A stretch of DNA of 64,000 nt from Mariniphaga sp. (lineage in GTDB: Bacteria > Bacteroidota > Bacteroidia > Bacteroidales > Prolixibacteraceae), in NCBI GenBank assembly GCA_024636975.1, contig JAGXGA010000041.1:46808-110807 (forward strand), in the 5' to 3' direction. The notes beneath the pieces were generated by a model that had not been told where the DNA came from, ran no database searches, and was given only the letters and a program-made list of their open reading frames with translations. A program made the position numbers and the translations under genes. Below are positions 15,647 to 23,685 of this stretch, one piece after another (position 1 is the stretch's first letter; each line of letters starts with the position of its first letter).

Positions 15647-16522
15647 ATGCCTACAGATAAAAATCGTTCAGTTTCAGAAAGGAAAATTATGCCGGATGGC
15701 AGAGTTTTTATTCCGCCTTATGATGTGGTTACCAATCCACCTCTTCCACCACCTTCTCAACCTCTGGGTCCACCTCGACCTAGGCCGACAGCTAAAGGCT
15801 CCCTTAGCATTAGCCGTATTCATGAGGAGTTGCGTAAAATTTACACCGATTGCATCAGGGATACGAACAGAGCTTTCCGGGGCGAAGCCCCAGAAAACCC
15901 AGAAGATCATTCACACGATCATATCCATAAAAACCCACGTGCTTCTCTAAAAGAAAGAAGTGACTGGCGTTGTGCGCCGGGAATAGGTTGGGCAGGAGAT
16001 GGTTGGTGCAATGATGTCACAATGGAGTACGAGACTATCTGTCAGGTACCTGCCGTACCTGAGGAGGGCTATTTTCAGTGCGAAAACGTAAATGAATGGT
16101 TTGTTCAGTTGAATAACTATTTTCATTACAAGCTTTCTTTCGGCTTTGGTATTTCTCGATCTCTTTATCAGACGTGTGAAATCCGGGTATATTGCGATGG
16201 TTGGAAACCTAATATGGCTCCTGGTACCGGAGGAAAAATTAAAGTCGTTCAACTGCCCCCAATTGAAACTTACGGCCCAGCGGGTCGTTGGGAACAATTA
16301 TTGGGCACAATAACATTCGGATGGACAAGGGAAAAGGTTCAGAATGGTTTACAAGATCAATATTCGGGTAAGGTTTCCAAAATGGTCCATATTATTGACG
16401 TGGATTCCCTCTCAGGTTCACCTGCTACTTCATTGGGAATCGATGGTAATGAGTCCACGCCATTGAATCAGAGAAGTATCATTTGGGATATACCACAACC
16501 AATGGTTGTAGAGGGAAATTAG
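15647..16522 (+). CDS. Unrecognised cargo protein bracketed by structured repeats
   Basis: A 291-residue soluble protein with no signal peptide. Residues 20-50 are proline-rich (NPPLPPPSQPLGPPRPRP). A helix follows (SISRIHEELRKIYTDCIRDT), a His/Asp patch (DHSHDHIHK), then a region with six more cysteines (WRCAPGIGWAGDGWCND, TICQ, FQCEN, QTCEIRVYCDGW) and many aromatics, and a strand-rich C-terminus. I recognise no family. It is the only rightward gene between the early switch and the left edge, lies between repeat copies 2 and 3, and has a palindrome just upstream, so it has its own promoter and may be expressed in the lysogen. Confidence 0.65.
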   Translation: MPTDKNRSVSERKIMPDGRVFIPPYDVVTNPPLPPPSQPLGPPRPRPTAKGSLSISRIHEELRKIYTDCIRDTNRAFRGEAPENPEDHSHDHIHKNPRASLKERSDWRCAPGIGWAGDGWCNDVTMEYETICQVPAVPEEGYFQCENVNEWFVQLNNYFHYKLSFGFGISRSLYQTCEIRVYCDGWKPNMAPGTGGKIKVVQLPPIETYGPAGRWEQLLGTITFGWTREKVQNGLQDQYSGKVSKMVHIIDVDSLSGSPATSLGIDGNESTPLNQRSIIWDIPQPMVVEGN

Positions 16523-16655
16523 TAGGTAAAAATTTTTTGAGCATTCCAAAACTTGTTAAGATTTAGATAGTTTGAATCTTTGGCTAGTTTTGAATTTCTT
16601 TTTCTATTTGTTAGAATTACTACTTAGTACAATAGTTTTTCTCTTTTATCCTTTC

Positions 16656-16737
16656 GCGTCAGGGATAGAAGCGGCATCCTTTTATGAAGCCATAAAGCGG
16701 GAATAAAAGATACAGCGGATAGCCCGCCCGGACGCCC
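16656..16737 (+). repeat. Structured dispersed repeat, copy 3
   Basis: Complete copy, GCGTCAGGGATAGAAGCGGC through GCCCGCCCGGACGCCC, with complementary ends. It ends 3 bases before the stop codon (16741) of the next leftward gene, so transcription of phage early genes would run through it as antisense GGGCGTCCGGGCGGGC. Confidence 0.8.
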
Positions 16738-16740
16738 ACA

Positions 16741-17067
16741 TTATAACCTCCCTGTTTTCCTGGATACATTTCTCTTCTGTTCAAACACATAAATCTTCCT
16801 GTCAGCCACTAAAATATTATCAGGCAGGTATTCCCTAAGAATTACAGGCACCCCCGGGCAGATACAAAACGAGGTTTTATCCGGTGCAATTTCATGATGT
16901 GATTTTGATTTCAGGTGGTTCCATACCTTTCTGCCCACCAGTATCGGAAAACGGGATTGCATCAGGTCATTATTTTCAGCTGTCCTGTTTTCTAACAATC
17001 CCTGCAACGGTTCAACAAAGGGCAAATCAGGCGAATTTTGGCATAAATTTCCGGAATTCTTTTTCAT
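16741..17067 (-). CDS. Small uncharacterised phage protein
   Basis: A 108-residue protein (MKKNSGNLCQNSPDLPFVEP...). Its C-terminal half looks folded: RFPILVGRKVWNHLKSKSHHEI, FCICPGVPVILREYLPDNILVADRKIYVFEQK. The ending GVPVILREYLPDN...VADRKIYVF is compatible with a small beta-barrel. It lies downstream of the iteron-like cluster and is the last phage-type gene before the cargo block. Function unknown. Confidence 0.5.
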   Translation of the reverse strand: MKKNSGNLCQNSPDLPFVEPLQGLLENRTAENNDLMQSRFPILVGRKVWNHLKSKSHHEIAPDKTSFCICPGVPVILREYLPDNILVADRKIYVFEQKRNVSRKTGRL

Positions 17068-17114
17068 GATGGTTTTTATTTAGTTTACAAATACGGTTAA
17101 AAATTAAGTTAGCC

Positions 17115-17390
17115 TGCGACAGAGCTTCTCTTTATTCATGCGCCTTACAGCACAAAAAAGAAGCAAAACAGGCTGTTAATGGTAAAAAATTTAGTTGCAA
17201 GTAAGGTTGCGACATGCGACAAACCTGTAAAAAGCTAGCAAACAAACAGATAAAACAAAAAATGTCCAAAAAAGCACCAAACGTCGCAACCTGTGGTAAC
17301 CCTGTCGCAACCTTATCAAAACTACAAGGGTGCGACAAATTGGTGCAATGGGTTAAAGAGTTACAACTTGTCGCAACTGTGGTAACCCTG
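17115..17390. repeat. Iteron-like cluster, candidate phage replication origin
   Basis: TGTCGCA or its complement TGCGACA occurs at 17115, 17208, 17215, 17303, 17331 and 17369, plus a one-mismatch copy at 17282. Two of these belong to a longer direct repeat: GTCGCAAC(C)TGTGGTAACCCTG at 17283-17304 and 17370-17390. The roughly 400-base interval 17068-17472 holds no convincing gene and sits next to the SF3 helicase gene, a usual place for an origin. Operators for a repressor are the alternative. Confidence 0.6.
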
Positions 17391-17472
17391 CTATGAAGTT
17401 TTACTTTTGCTTTTGTCATTTTTATATATCCATTTATAAATATCATATATACACATACCGCGGGTGCGCGCA

Positions 17473-18699
17473 TCAGAACGTTTGTTTGACGTAGTAGCAA
17501 CGCCTTGTCCCTTCCGGCCTGCGAACAGATTTCTGGATAAAGGATTGGGCAGAAAGCGCCTCCCCTATTTTAACATCCGACACCTTTAACCGGTCCTCCT
17601 TGGTCAGTTTCCGGGAAGTAACCAGAAGATTAAGAATTTCTTTAGGCTGCATCCATGTTCCCTCACCAGCCTGCGGATGCTCAAAATACATCTTAATGTA
17701 CTTCATGGAAGTGGTTTCCACCATATAGTTTTTATTATGTTCCCGGAATTCAGACCAGTCATTAACGGTCCATTTGTAGTCAAAGTCCTGTTCAATGAGC
17801 AGCAGGGCCTCAGCCCATATCTGGTCCACGTCCACCTTCCGGCTGAACTCCTGGTTAATTGATTCCAGTTCAAAGATCAGCCAGCGGCGGTATCCCATTG
17901 AACTGGTCAGAAACCCGCCTTTTTCAGGTGTTTTATTGGATGAAAAACAAGCGCTGGCGATACGGTTCCGGCGCACCGGGTACGGTTCACGCGGGAAATA
18001 CACATCAATTTCATCGGCACTCATAACCTTTTTGAATTCCTCGGTATTTCGGCGTGTAAGGCCGACAAGCTCATCGAAGTACACCAGGAAATTTCGGGCA
18101 AAGGATTCTTCCAGGTTAAACTTTTTAGCGTTTTCCTTTGGGTCAGCAATAAGGTTTTTAAAAGCATCCGGCACAATGAATTTAAAGAAAAAAGTCTTGC
18201 CGATCCCTTCATCGGCATGAACCAGGCCCATTGCCACATCGTTGGGATGCAGTCCCAGGGCGCAGGCCGTTGTGGCCACGAACCATTTTTTCATGTAGCG
18301 GTACAACCGCTGCTGATAATAATCTTTTTTTTTGCCTGGCAGCTCGCGCATACGCAGATGGCTCATAAGCAAATCGATGTGACTTACCCCCTGGTATTTT
18401 CCCTTAAGCGAACCGAAATATTCCTTAATCGGGTTATAAGTCTGAATCTGGTTGGGACTTCGTAATATTTTACGAAGGATAACATCGGACACTGTAATGC
18501 CTTGTTCAATAAGGTGCAGACTGATATCGTCAAAGGTGACCGGATTATCAAACGTGCGTGTTTTAGCTTTGATTTCACTTTTAGAAGGGTCAAACTCATT
18601 GACCCGGATATCGTAATGTTCGTTAAGGAAATCCTTCACCTCAGCTACTTTATTTTGGGCAACGATGTTGTTGTTAATTCTTAAGCCTGTAATTTTCAT
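17473..18699 (-). CDS. VapE-like superfamily 3 helicase (phage replication)
   Basis: A 408-residue protein of the virulence-associated E / DUF5906-like group. The ATPase core has Walker A in HADEGIGKTFFFKF (about 170-180), Walker B in FLVYFDELVGLTRR (about 215), an SF3 sensor SACFSSNKTPEKGG, and an arginine-rich end GYRRWLIFELE. The first 120 residues are a separate N-terminal domain, and the C-terminus (IGEALSAQSFIQKSVRRPEG) looks like a winged helix. Such proteins open or process phage origins. The iteron-like cluster lies directly downstream. It belongs to the leftward replication operon with dnaB. Confidence 0.8.
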   Translation of the reverse strand: MKITGLRINNNIVAQNKVAEVKDFLNEHYDIRVNEFDPSKSEIKAKTRTFDNPVTFDDISLHLIEQGITVSDVILRKILRSPNQIQTYNPIKEYFGSLKGKYQGVSHIDLLMSHLRMRELPGKKKDYYQQRLYRYMKKWFVATTACALGLHPNDVAMGLVHADEGIGKTFFFKFIVPDAFKNLIADPKENAKKFNLEESFARNFLVYFDELVGLTRRNTEEFKKVMSADEIDVYFPREPYPVRRNRIASACFSSNKTPEKGGFLTSSMGYRRWLIFELESINQEFSRKVDVDQIWAEALLLIEQDFDYKWTVNDWSEFREHNKNYMVETTSMKYIKMYFEHPQAGEGTWMQPKEILNLLVTSRKLTKEDRLKVSDVKIGEALSAQSFIQKSVRRPEGTRRCYYVKQTF

Positions 18700-18703
18700 C
18701 TTA

Positions 18704-19096
18704 TCAGGTATTTTTCAGGTAGCGTTCAAAAAATTGGTCAGCGATAGTATCTTCCACGGAGTACCAGGACATGTCGGGTTTTTCGAATTCGTTGTTGGAA
18801 ATAAACCGGCGCAGTTTATGAATGTCGATGCCTTTAAAATGGCTGTCCTTTACCACCCGGGAAGTACGTCGGCGGTTCTGGTCACGGGTGATTTTTGCAT
18901 TAATAATGCTCATTTTGGAATTTATACGTTCGTGCAGGACGCGAAGCAGGATAAGTTCATCGGTGTAAATTCTTCCGGAGCGAAGTTTTTTCTCAAGCTG
19001 TTCCACTTCATAATTGACATAAACCCTGTTGCGGTCATCCAGCTTATATTTCAGGGAGTGCAATACCCTGAACAGGTCAATTTCTTCTATATTCAT
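18704..19096 (-). CDS. Small uncharacterised replication-operon protein
   Basis: A 130-residue, highly charged protein (MNIEEIDLFRVLHSLKYKLD...) between dnaB and the SF3 helicase gene, 4 bases from the latter. It is predicted to be mostly helical (VNYEVEQLEKKLRSGRIYTDELILLRVLHERINSKMSI) with a basic middle (RDQNRRRTSRVVK) that could contact DNA. Its placement suggests a helicase accessory protein; no family recognised. Confidence 0.55.
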   Translation of the reverse strand: MNIEEIDLFRVLHSLKYKLDDRNRVYVNYEVEQLEKKLRSGRIYTDELILLRVLHERINSKMSIINAKITRDQNRRRTSRVVKDSHFKGIDIHKLRRFISNNEFEKPDMSWYSVEDTIADQFFERYLKNT

Positions 19097-19110
19097 AACG
19101 GGTAAAAAGT

Positions 19111-20577
19111 TTATCCTTCCATCCAGGCATTCGCCTCCGGACTTTCAGGGTAACCATGGTAGCTGTAGTCAAAAAATTGGGTCAGGTCCTCGTTGTGTTT
19201 TGCCAGTATTGTTCCGGTACCACCGTCGCGGTATTTAGCAATTTCAAGGAACATTATATTTTTCAGGGAATTGCCCATATCATCCTCTGCATTGATATCG
19301 TAATAGCAGGGGCGCCATGGAAAAATGACGACATCGGCATCCTGTTCGATGGCACCGGATTCGCGAAGGTCAGCAAGGCGGGGTGTTTTATCGGGGCGGT
19401 TTTCCACACCCCTGTTCAGCTGGGCAAGCAGGATTACCGGCACGCCGTTGGCTTTAGCCATTTTCTTAAGTGCCCGGGAAATTTCCGCAACCTCCCGTTC
19501 ACGGTTTTTATTGCCGTAGGTATCGGGTGTTTCCACCAGCTGTAAGTAGTCGATAATAACAAGACCACATTCTCCTTTTCTCACCTTATTACGGACTGTT
19601 GCGTCAATATAGCGAACGTGCGGGCCGGGCGTATCATCTATATAGATGGGCAGGCATTCCAGTTCTTTAACGGCTTGATTGTAAGCTCTCCAATCGTCGT
19701 CGGTCATGGTGCCCTGTTCAAAGTTATCACGCTGCACCCCGCCATAACTTAAAACAAGCCGGTTTGAGAGTTTAATGTTTTCCATTTCAAGGGAAAAAAT
19801 ACAAACAGGAACGCCTCTTACTGCTGCAGCTTTTGCAAAAAGGTTGATAGCAATAGCGGTTTTTCCCATCGATGGCCTTGCAGCAACGATAACAAGATCG
19901 GCGGCCTGCCATCCTTTATTTTTCCGGTTCAGGTCTGCAAGACCAGTGGGCACCCCAGGGGTTAATCCTTTTTGTGCCAGCACGACCCGCTGTTCAAGTT
20001 TCTTAGTAGCCTTTACCAGGACGTCACGAATATGGGTCATTCCGGTATTTCCGGCCAGGAGGGAATCAATGGCCTGCGTGTGCATGGAGTACATCATTTC
20101 AAGTTCATCGATATCGTCCGAGTAGGCTGTTGCTATCAGTTGCTGGAACCGGCGGATCATTTCACGCTGGTAATATTTATCAGCAATAATGCGGCTGTGC
20201 TTTTCAATATGTGCCGCAGATGCAACGTGACGTGTAAAGCGTGTTATTTCGCCGGGTCCCCCAACTTTTTCCAGTAATGATACATCCATCAGTTTGCGGG
20301 TGACCGTTAAAAGGTCGATGGATTCATTAGCGGAAGCCAGTTCTTCCACTACTTTAAAAATCAGGCGGTGGGATTCCTTATAGAAAGCATCGCTTTGAAT
20401 AATCGGCAGTACACGGAAAATAGCATCCTTTTCTAGCATTACCGCACCCAGGACCGCTTCTTCTATTTCAATTGCCTGGGGAGGGATTTTGCCGTAGGCC
20501 AGATCAATCTCCGTTTGTTTTTTACGTTCGAGCGCTTTGAACTGTTCCTTCATATGATCGGTAGAATTCTTACCCAT
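19111..20577 (-). CDS. dnaB: Replicative DNA helicase, DnaB family (phage copy)
   Basis: A 488-residue DnaB-type helicase. The N-terminal helical domain starts around PPQAIEIEEAVLGAVMLEKDAIF; the RecA-like motor has Walker A ARPSMGKTAIAINL (about 235), Walker B GLVIIDYLQLVETP (about 340), and the later motif ILLAQLNRGVENRPDKTPRLADLRESGAIEQDADVV. It unwinds the phage replication fork. Length is normal for the family. With the SF3 helicase it makes up the replication operon, which implies the element brings most of its own initiation machinery. Confidence 0.92.
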   Translation of the reverse strand: MGKNSTDHMKEQFKALERKKQTEIDLAYGKIPPQAIEIEEAVLGAVMLEKDAIFRVLPIIQSDAFYKESHRLIFKVVEELASANESIDLLTVTRKLMDVSLLEKVGGPGEITRFTRHVASAAHIEKHSRIIADKYYQREMIRRFQQLIATAYSDDIDELEMMYSMHTQAIDSLLAGNTGMTHIRDVLVKATKKLEQRVVLAQKGLTPGVPTGLADLNRKNKGWQAADLVIVAARPSMGKTAIAINLFAKAAAVRGVPVCIFSLEMENIKLSNRLVLSYGGVQRDNFEQGTMTDDDWRAYNQAVKELECLPIYIDDTPGPHVRYIDATVRNKVRKGECGLVIIDYLQLVETPDTYGNKNREREVAEISRALKKMAKANGVPVILLAQLNRGVENRPDKTPRLADLRESGAIEQDADVVIFPWRPCYYDINAEDDMGNSLKNIMFLEIAKYRDGGTGTILAKHNEDLTQFFDYSYHGYPESPEANAWMEG

Positions 20578-20579
20578 GT

Positions 20580-21164
20580 TTATTGATTTTTGAGTTTGTT
20601 AATTTCGTTTTGCCGGATTTCCTCCTGAATTGTTTTTTGGTGAAAGCGGGGCAATTCGGTACCGGTATTAGCCTTTTGAATGTAGTTAACAGGCAGTTTA
20701 ACTACGGTCTTTTGTCCCTGCACAACCGGACCGGCAGGAGTAAGATCAGCCTCTTTTATTTTGTAGAAATTTTTATCCGTTGGCCTGCTCATAACGAATT
20801 CAAGCGTTTTAACGGCCGTGGCCGCGTCGTTACCGGAAATTTCCATGAGCCGTTTAAGCGACATGAGTTCGGCCCTGCTGCGCATAATAATACCGTGTTG
20901 TTCGGCCAGGTAGTCTTTCCAGAATTTCCATGATTCCTTAAATTCAGGGTCATCCAATAAAGGGCAGGCCACCTTTACACTTTTTACCGGAGTAATAAAA
21001 GCGTCAACATCTGCAGCGGATTTCTGAAGGCATTTCCATGCCTTGTTCAGTGCATTTCTCTTCTTATAAAAAATAGTGCTCAGTGGCAGGATATCAAGCA
21101 GTTCCTCAATGTGTGTTTGTACGTTAAGCAGGTCAGATTGCAGTTTGTCCCACGATTGTTTCAT
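20580..21164 (-). CDS. Uncharacterised protein upstream of phage dnaB
   Basis: The ATG at 21164 (MKQSWDKLQSDLLNVQTH...) gives 194 residues; the frame is open further upstream but without a convincing start. The protein is helical and charged, with a conserved-looking centre (DDPEFKESWKFWKDYLAEQHGIIMRSRAELMSLKRL) and a strand-rich C-terminus (QKTVVKLPVNYI). The stop is 2 bases before the dnaB start, so the two are likely co-translated. A helicase-loader role is possible from position only. Confidence 0.6.
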   Translation of the reverse strand: MKQSWDKLQSDLLNVQTHIEELLDILPLSTIFYKKRNALNKAWKCLQKSAADVDAFITPVKSVKVACPLLDDPEFKESWKFWKDYLAEQHGIIMRSRAELMSLKRLMEISGNDAATAVKTLEFVMSRPTDKNFYKIKEADLTPAGPVVQGQKTVVKLPVNYIQKANTGTELPRFHQKTIQEEIRQNEINKLKNQ

Positions 21165-21327
21165 CTTGATTAAATTTTGAATAGCGGCTGCATTTCGCTT
21201 TACCATACAGGTTAGTATGAAATTTATCGGATTGCGGTTTAACGCAGGTATTATCCGAACAGCTGTGATAAGCACAGGACCAGTCGCTGATTATGCATAT
21301 TGGTTTTTGCACGAACAGTAATTCCAT
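21133..21327 (-). CDS. Possible small cysteine-containing phage protein
   Basis: A 64-residue frame starting directly next to the stop of the neighbour at 21328 (MELLFVQKPICIISDWSCAYHSC...). It has five cysteines and fills an otherwise empty gap in a tightly packed early region, overlapping the next gene start by 32 bases. It has no family likeness, so it may be chance. Confidence 0.3.
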   Translation of the reverse strand: MELLFVQKPICIISDWSCAYHSCSDNTCVKPQSDKFHTNLYGKAKCSRYSKFNQDETIVGQTAI

Positions 21328-21540
21328 TTATAATTCTTCAACCATATTTAGCATACCGGAATAAACGGCCAATGCGTTTCTGCTGTCAAAAGCGATGTAA
21401 GCGCGATCTCTGATGGTTTCGAAGTTATAATCAATGTGAATACTTACTGAGTCCATAGACAATCTTAAAGCGGGTTTTCCCTTGTGTTCAGTTTTAGTAA
21501 TGATTAAGGTACCGACAGGGAATTCAAATGATTTTTCCAT
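21328..21540 (-). CDS. Small uncharacterised phage early protein
   Basis: A 70-residue protein, MEKSFEFPVGTLIITKTEHKG..., predicted as a small beta barrel followed by a helix (NALAVYSGMLNMVEEL). It is in the leftward early operon. No family recognised. Confidence 0.5.
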   Translation of the reverse strand: MEKSFEFPVGTLIITKTEHKGKPALRLSMDSVSIHIDYNFETIRDRAYIAFDSRNALAVYSGMLNMVEEL

Positions 21541-21565
21541 AATGTAGTTTTATTATTGGTTGCTG

Positions 21566-21733
21566 TTAATATTCTTCGGCTATAGGGTGTTCGACGCAGC
21601 AGTCGTGTTCGAAAACAGGGAGGCAGTAATTACATAATTCATGATCATCGTCTGCCCAGGAGCATGGTCCGAGTTCGGTATGAAAGCAGGCACGGTCGTC
21701 CGTGCAGCCACATTTTTTACAGGTTCCTTTCAT
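21566..21733 (-). CDS. Small cysteine-rich zinc-ribbon-like phage protein
   Basis: A 55-residue protein beginning MKGTCKKCGCTDDRAC, continuing with GPCSWADDDHELCNYC and ending VEHPIAEEY. The cysteine pattern C-x2-C-G-C-(4)-C ... C-x-W ... L-C-x2-C is a familiar small zinc-binding phage family, probably two zinc knuckles. It fits exactly between its neighbours on the same strand (12 and 26 bases away). Function unknown; a DNA- or protein-binding role is likely. Confidence 0.7.
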   Translation of the reverse strand: MKGTCKKCGCTDDRACFHTELGPCSWADDDHELCNYCLPVFEHDCCVEHPIAEEY

Positions 21734-21744
21734 TGTTTATAGTT

Positions 21745-22080
21745 TTAAATTTTTGGAATAAGTTGAACTGACATATTTTCGATGGGGTTCCATTCCTGGT
21801 AGAAGCGTCGGATATTTGAGAAAATTGCTGTGTTATGTTCTGTAATGGCACCCAGGCTGGACTTCCAGTCAACGAGCATATAAATGGCCTGACATTTAAC
21901 AAGGGCAGGCAAACAAACCTTAAGCGCCTCTGAGGTGGCAGCCTCAGGCGGGATACCTAATTTACAGGGATTGACAGGTTCCCATCCCAATTCCCGGAGT
22001 TTGTTTTCTATTATTTCAAATTTATAATAGTATAGCTCGAAAGGCAGGCCTGTAATTTTACCGGCAATATAAATTTTCAT
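21745..22080 (-). CDS. DUF4406 / nucleoside 2-deoxyribosyltransferase-like protein
   Basis: A 111-residue protein starting MKIYIAGKITGLPFELYYYKF, the hallmark of DUF4406, related to nucleoside 2-deoxyribosyltransferases. The Rossmann-like core follows with LRELGWEPVNPCKLGIP, and AIYMLVDWKSSLGAITEHNTAI carries the serine and glutamate region expected near the nucleotide site. Phages often carry such genes in their early region, perhaps for nucleotide salvage. Enzyme activity is inferred. Confidence 0.75.
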   Translation of the reverse strand: MKIYIAGKITGLPFELYYYKFEIIENKLRELGWEPVNPCKLGIPPEAATSEALKVCLPALVKCQAIYMLVDWKSSLGAITEHNTAIFSNIRRFYQEWNPIENMSVQLIPKI

Positions 22081-22082
22081 GA

Positions 22083-22205
22083 TTAGAGCAGATTAAAGTA
22101 ATACAGGATAATCAGCAGGTTACAAATAAGAATAATGATTCGGCAAACCCATATAAAGCGCCGGGCGTATATATCGGCAATATTTTTATTTTGATTCTTG
22201 GGCAT
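22083..22205 (-). CDS. Small single-span membrane peptide
   Basis: A 40-residue frame, MPKNQNKNIADIYARRFIWV then CRIIIL, ICNLLIILYYFNLL. It has a charged N-terminus and one clear transmembrane helix (residues 18-38). It ends 2 bases before the DUF4406 start on the same strand, as in a compact operon. Whether it is made is unknown. Upstream, to 22375, only a 36-codon frame of doubtful value is present. Confidence 0.45.
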   Translation of the reverse strand: MPKNQNKNIADIYARRFIWVCRIIILICNLLIILYYFNLL

Positions 22206-22375
22206 GACTGCAGCAGTTACATTTGCATTGTCAGCTGTACACACAGGGTGATATTGTGCTGTAGTATTAGTTTGTGGCGTTTTCGAAGAATTGGTTTTGG
22301 TTCCTTTAAATGCGTAAGTTTATTCATATCGTAGAAATTTTGATTATTGATCTGTAGTTTATGGTTAGCCGGTGG

Positions 22376-22756
22376 TCAGTACACCGGTGCCAGCTGGTCT
22401 TTCCAGCCGGGACTTAAAGGTTCAAAGCGAATAGTGGTGAACTGAATGAGTCTTCCTGCCTTTTTGCATTTCCGGCACGGAGCCGTGATATATTCACCTA
22501 AAAAATCATCCCAGAATCTGACGTTACCAGACCCGGAGCAGTTATCGCATAGAACGATGGATTTATTAATCCAGAGATCGAACAGTACTTTGGAACGGAT
22601 ATGCTGTTCTATGGTTTGTCGAAGCGGAGCAGCCCGGGGGTCGCTCACGCTGTGTAGTAAATCATTCAATAAACCCAGGTCCGTTACCGACAAATCAAGC
22701 TGAAAACGGGAGGATCCGTTTTCAGCGGAAGTAGTTATTTCTTTCAGAGTGTTCAT
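22376..22756 (-). CDS. Small phage protein with DnaJ-like zinc finger
   Basis: A 126-residue protein. Residues 80-105 read LCDNCSGSGNVRFWDDF then ITAPCRKCKKAGRLIQF, i.e. C-x2-C-x-G-x-G ... C-x2-C, a DnaJ-type zinc-binding repeat. The N-terminal 75 residues are helical (LSVTDLGLLNDLLHSV; APLRQTIEQHIRSKVLFDLW). It is in the early operon directly downstream of the Cro-like gene. Its role is unknown; nucleic-acid or chaperone-type binding is possible. Confidence 0.6.
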   Translation of the reverse strand: MNTLKEITTSAENGSSRFQLDLSVTDLGLLNDLLHSVSDPRAAPLRQTIEQHIRSKVLFDLWINKSIVLCDNCSGSGNVRFWDDFLGEYITAPCRKCKKAGRLIQFTTIRFEPLSPGWKDQLAPVY

Positions 22757-22862
22757 GTCATGAAAGCAGGTTTTGGTGTTAAAAAAGCAGAGACTTCAAA
22801 AAAATGGAACCCTGTCAATACAGGGCTCCTTTGAGTAACGCTTACCTGGTATTGGTAAAAAA

Positions 22863-23126
22863 TCAGTTAATATTTTTAAGGTGGTCCAGACTTGTCAGAT
22901 GTTTGATTTTTTCTTTACGTTTTTCAAGTATTTTGCTCATACCTTCAAGAATGATTATAGCGCCATCGGGAAGATTTTTCCGGCCGGTGGCCCAATCCCT
23001 GACAATGGTAGTACTGACCCTCTGGCGGGCTGCAATAATTTTAACCCAGTTCCTGGGGAGCAACGATGATGACTTTAATTCGTCGATTTTGTCTAAAACT
23101 GTTGTTATATCTATTTCAGCATCCAT
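22863..23126 (-). CDS. Cro-like helix-turn-helix regulator
   Basis: An 87-residue protein. Residues 24-62 (RNWVKIIAARQRVSTTIVRD then WATGRKNLPDGAIIIL) form a helix-turn-helix of the phage Cro/antirepressor type. It is the first gene of the leftward early operon and is divergent from the repressor-like gene at 23275, with a repeated operator region between. By analogy it would switch the element towards lytic growth. Confidence 0.65.
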   Translation of the reverse strand: MDAEIDITTVLDKIDELKSSSLLPRNWVKIIAARQRVSTTIVRDWATGRKNLPDGAIIILEGMSKILEKRKEKIKHLTSLDHLKNIN

Positions 23127-23134
23127 AATTTATT

Positions 23135-23250
23135 AAAAAAAGTTATCTAAAAGTTATGTAAAAGTGACGCAAAAGTGTTATCTTTGAAACGAAACTGCGC
23201 AACTAAAGTAACCTAAAAGTGAAATTTATCAAACCAAAAAGTAACGCAGA
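23135..23250. promoter_or_regulatory. Operator array between divergent switch genes
   Basis: Short direct repeats of the form AAAAGTtAtnt recur at AAAAGTTATCT (23138), AAAAGTTATGT (23149), AAAAGTGACGC (23160), AAAAGTGTTAT (23171), AAAGTAACCT (23204), AAAAGTGAAAT (23215) and AAAAAGTAACG (23236). The first four recur at 11-base steps, one helical turn. A TATCTTTG box (23179-23186), matching the Bacteroidota -7 motif, lies among them facing the repressor gene. This is where repressor and Cro-like protein probably compete. Confidence 0.6.
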
Positions 23251-23274
23251 ATTGTTATTTAAAACGATTCTAAT

Positions 23275-23685
23275 ATGCAAAACACTGAAGGAGAACGACT
23301 AAGAAGTTATCTAAATGAGACTGGAAGAAGTCAAAAAATTTTAACTGAGATAACCGGGATACGCAAAGAAAATGTGAGCGATTGGATGCTTGGAAAAAAA
23401 TCCATACCTACAAAACATCTAAGAGCTATTTGTAAGGCATTTGCGGATTTGAATTGCAATTGGGTTTTAACCGGGGAAGGCGAAATGTTTTATAAGACAA
23501 TTGAAAATAATGTATCAAATGGATTTGTTTGCGAGTTTACAGAAAAAATACGCGAAGCAATATTCAAACAAGCAGAAGCCCGGGAAGATGAAATAGCAGC
23601 ATTAAAAATGGCATTAAAAGCCCAGGGCGAATTAATAGAAAAATATCGCCGTGATTTAGAAAATGGAGCAGTTCATTCCCATTAA
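23275..23685 (+). CDS. Phage repressor-like HTH protein
   Basis: A 136-residue protein. Residues 1-65 are an XRE-type helix-turn-helix (GERLRSYLNETGRSQKILTE, IRKENVSDWMLGKKSIPTKHL) ending in the phrase LNCNWVLTGEGEMF common in Bacteroidota prophage repressors. The C-terminus is a coiled coil (AREDEIAALKMALKAQGELIEKYRRDLE) rather than a LexA-like peptidase, so induction by self-cleavage is unlikely. It is the only rightward gene of the switch region and probably keeps the prophage silent. Confidence 0.75.
   Translation: MQNTEGERLRSYLNETGRSQKILTEITGIRKENVSDWMLGKKSIPTKHLRAICKAFADLNCNWVLTGEGEMFYKTIENNVSNGFVCEFTEKIREAIFKQAEAREDEIAALKMALKAQGELIEKYRRDLENGAVHSH

Noticed and set aside
17115..17390. 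Repeats considered as a CRISPR array
   Set aside because: The units are only 7-9 bases, in both orientations and irregularly spaced; no cas genes are in the window.
17132..17500. A 122-codon leftward frame overlapping the SF3 helicase gene end
   Set aside because: It reads straight through the iteron-like repeats, has unusual composition and no family likeness; the repeats explain the lack of stops.
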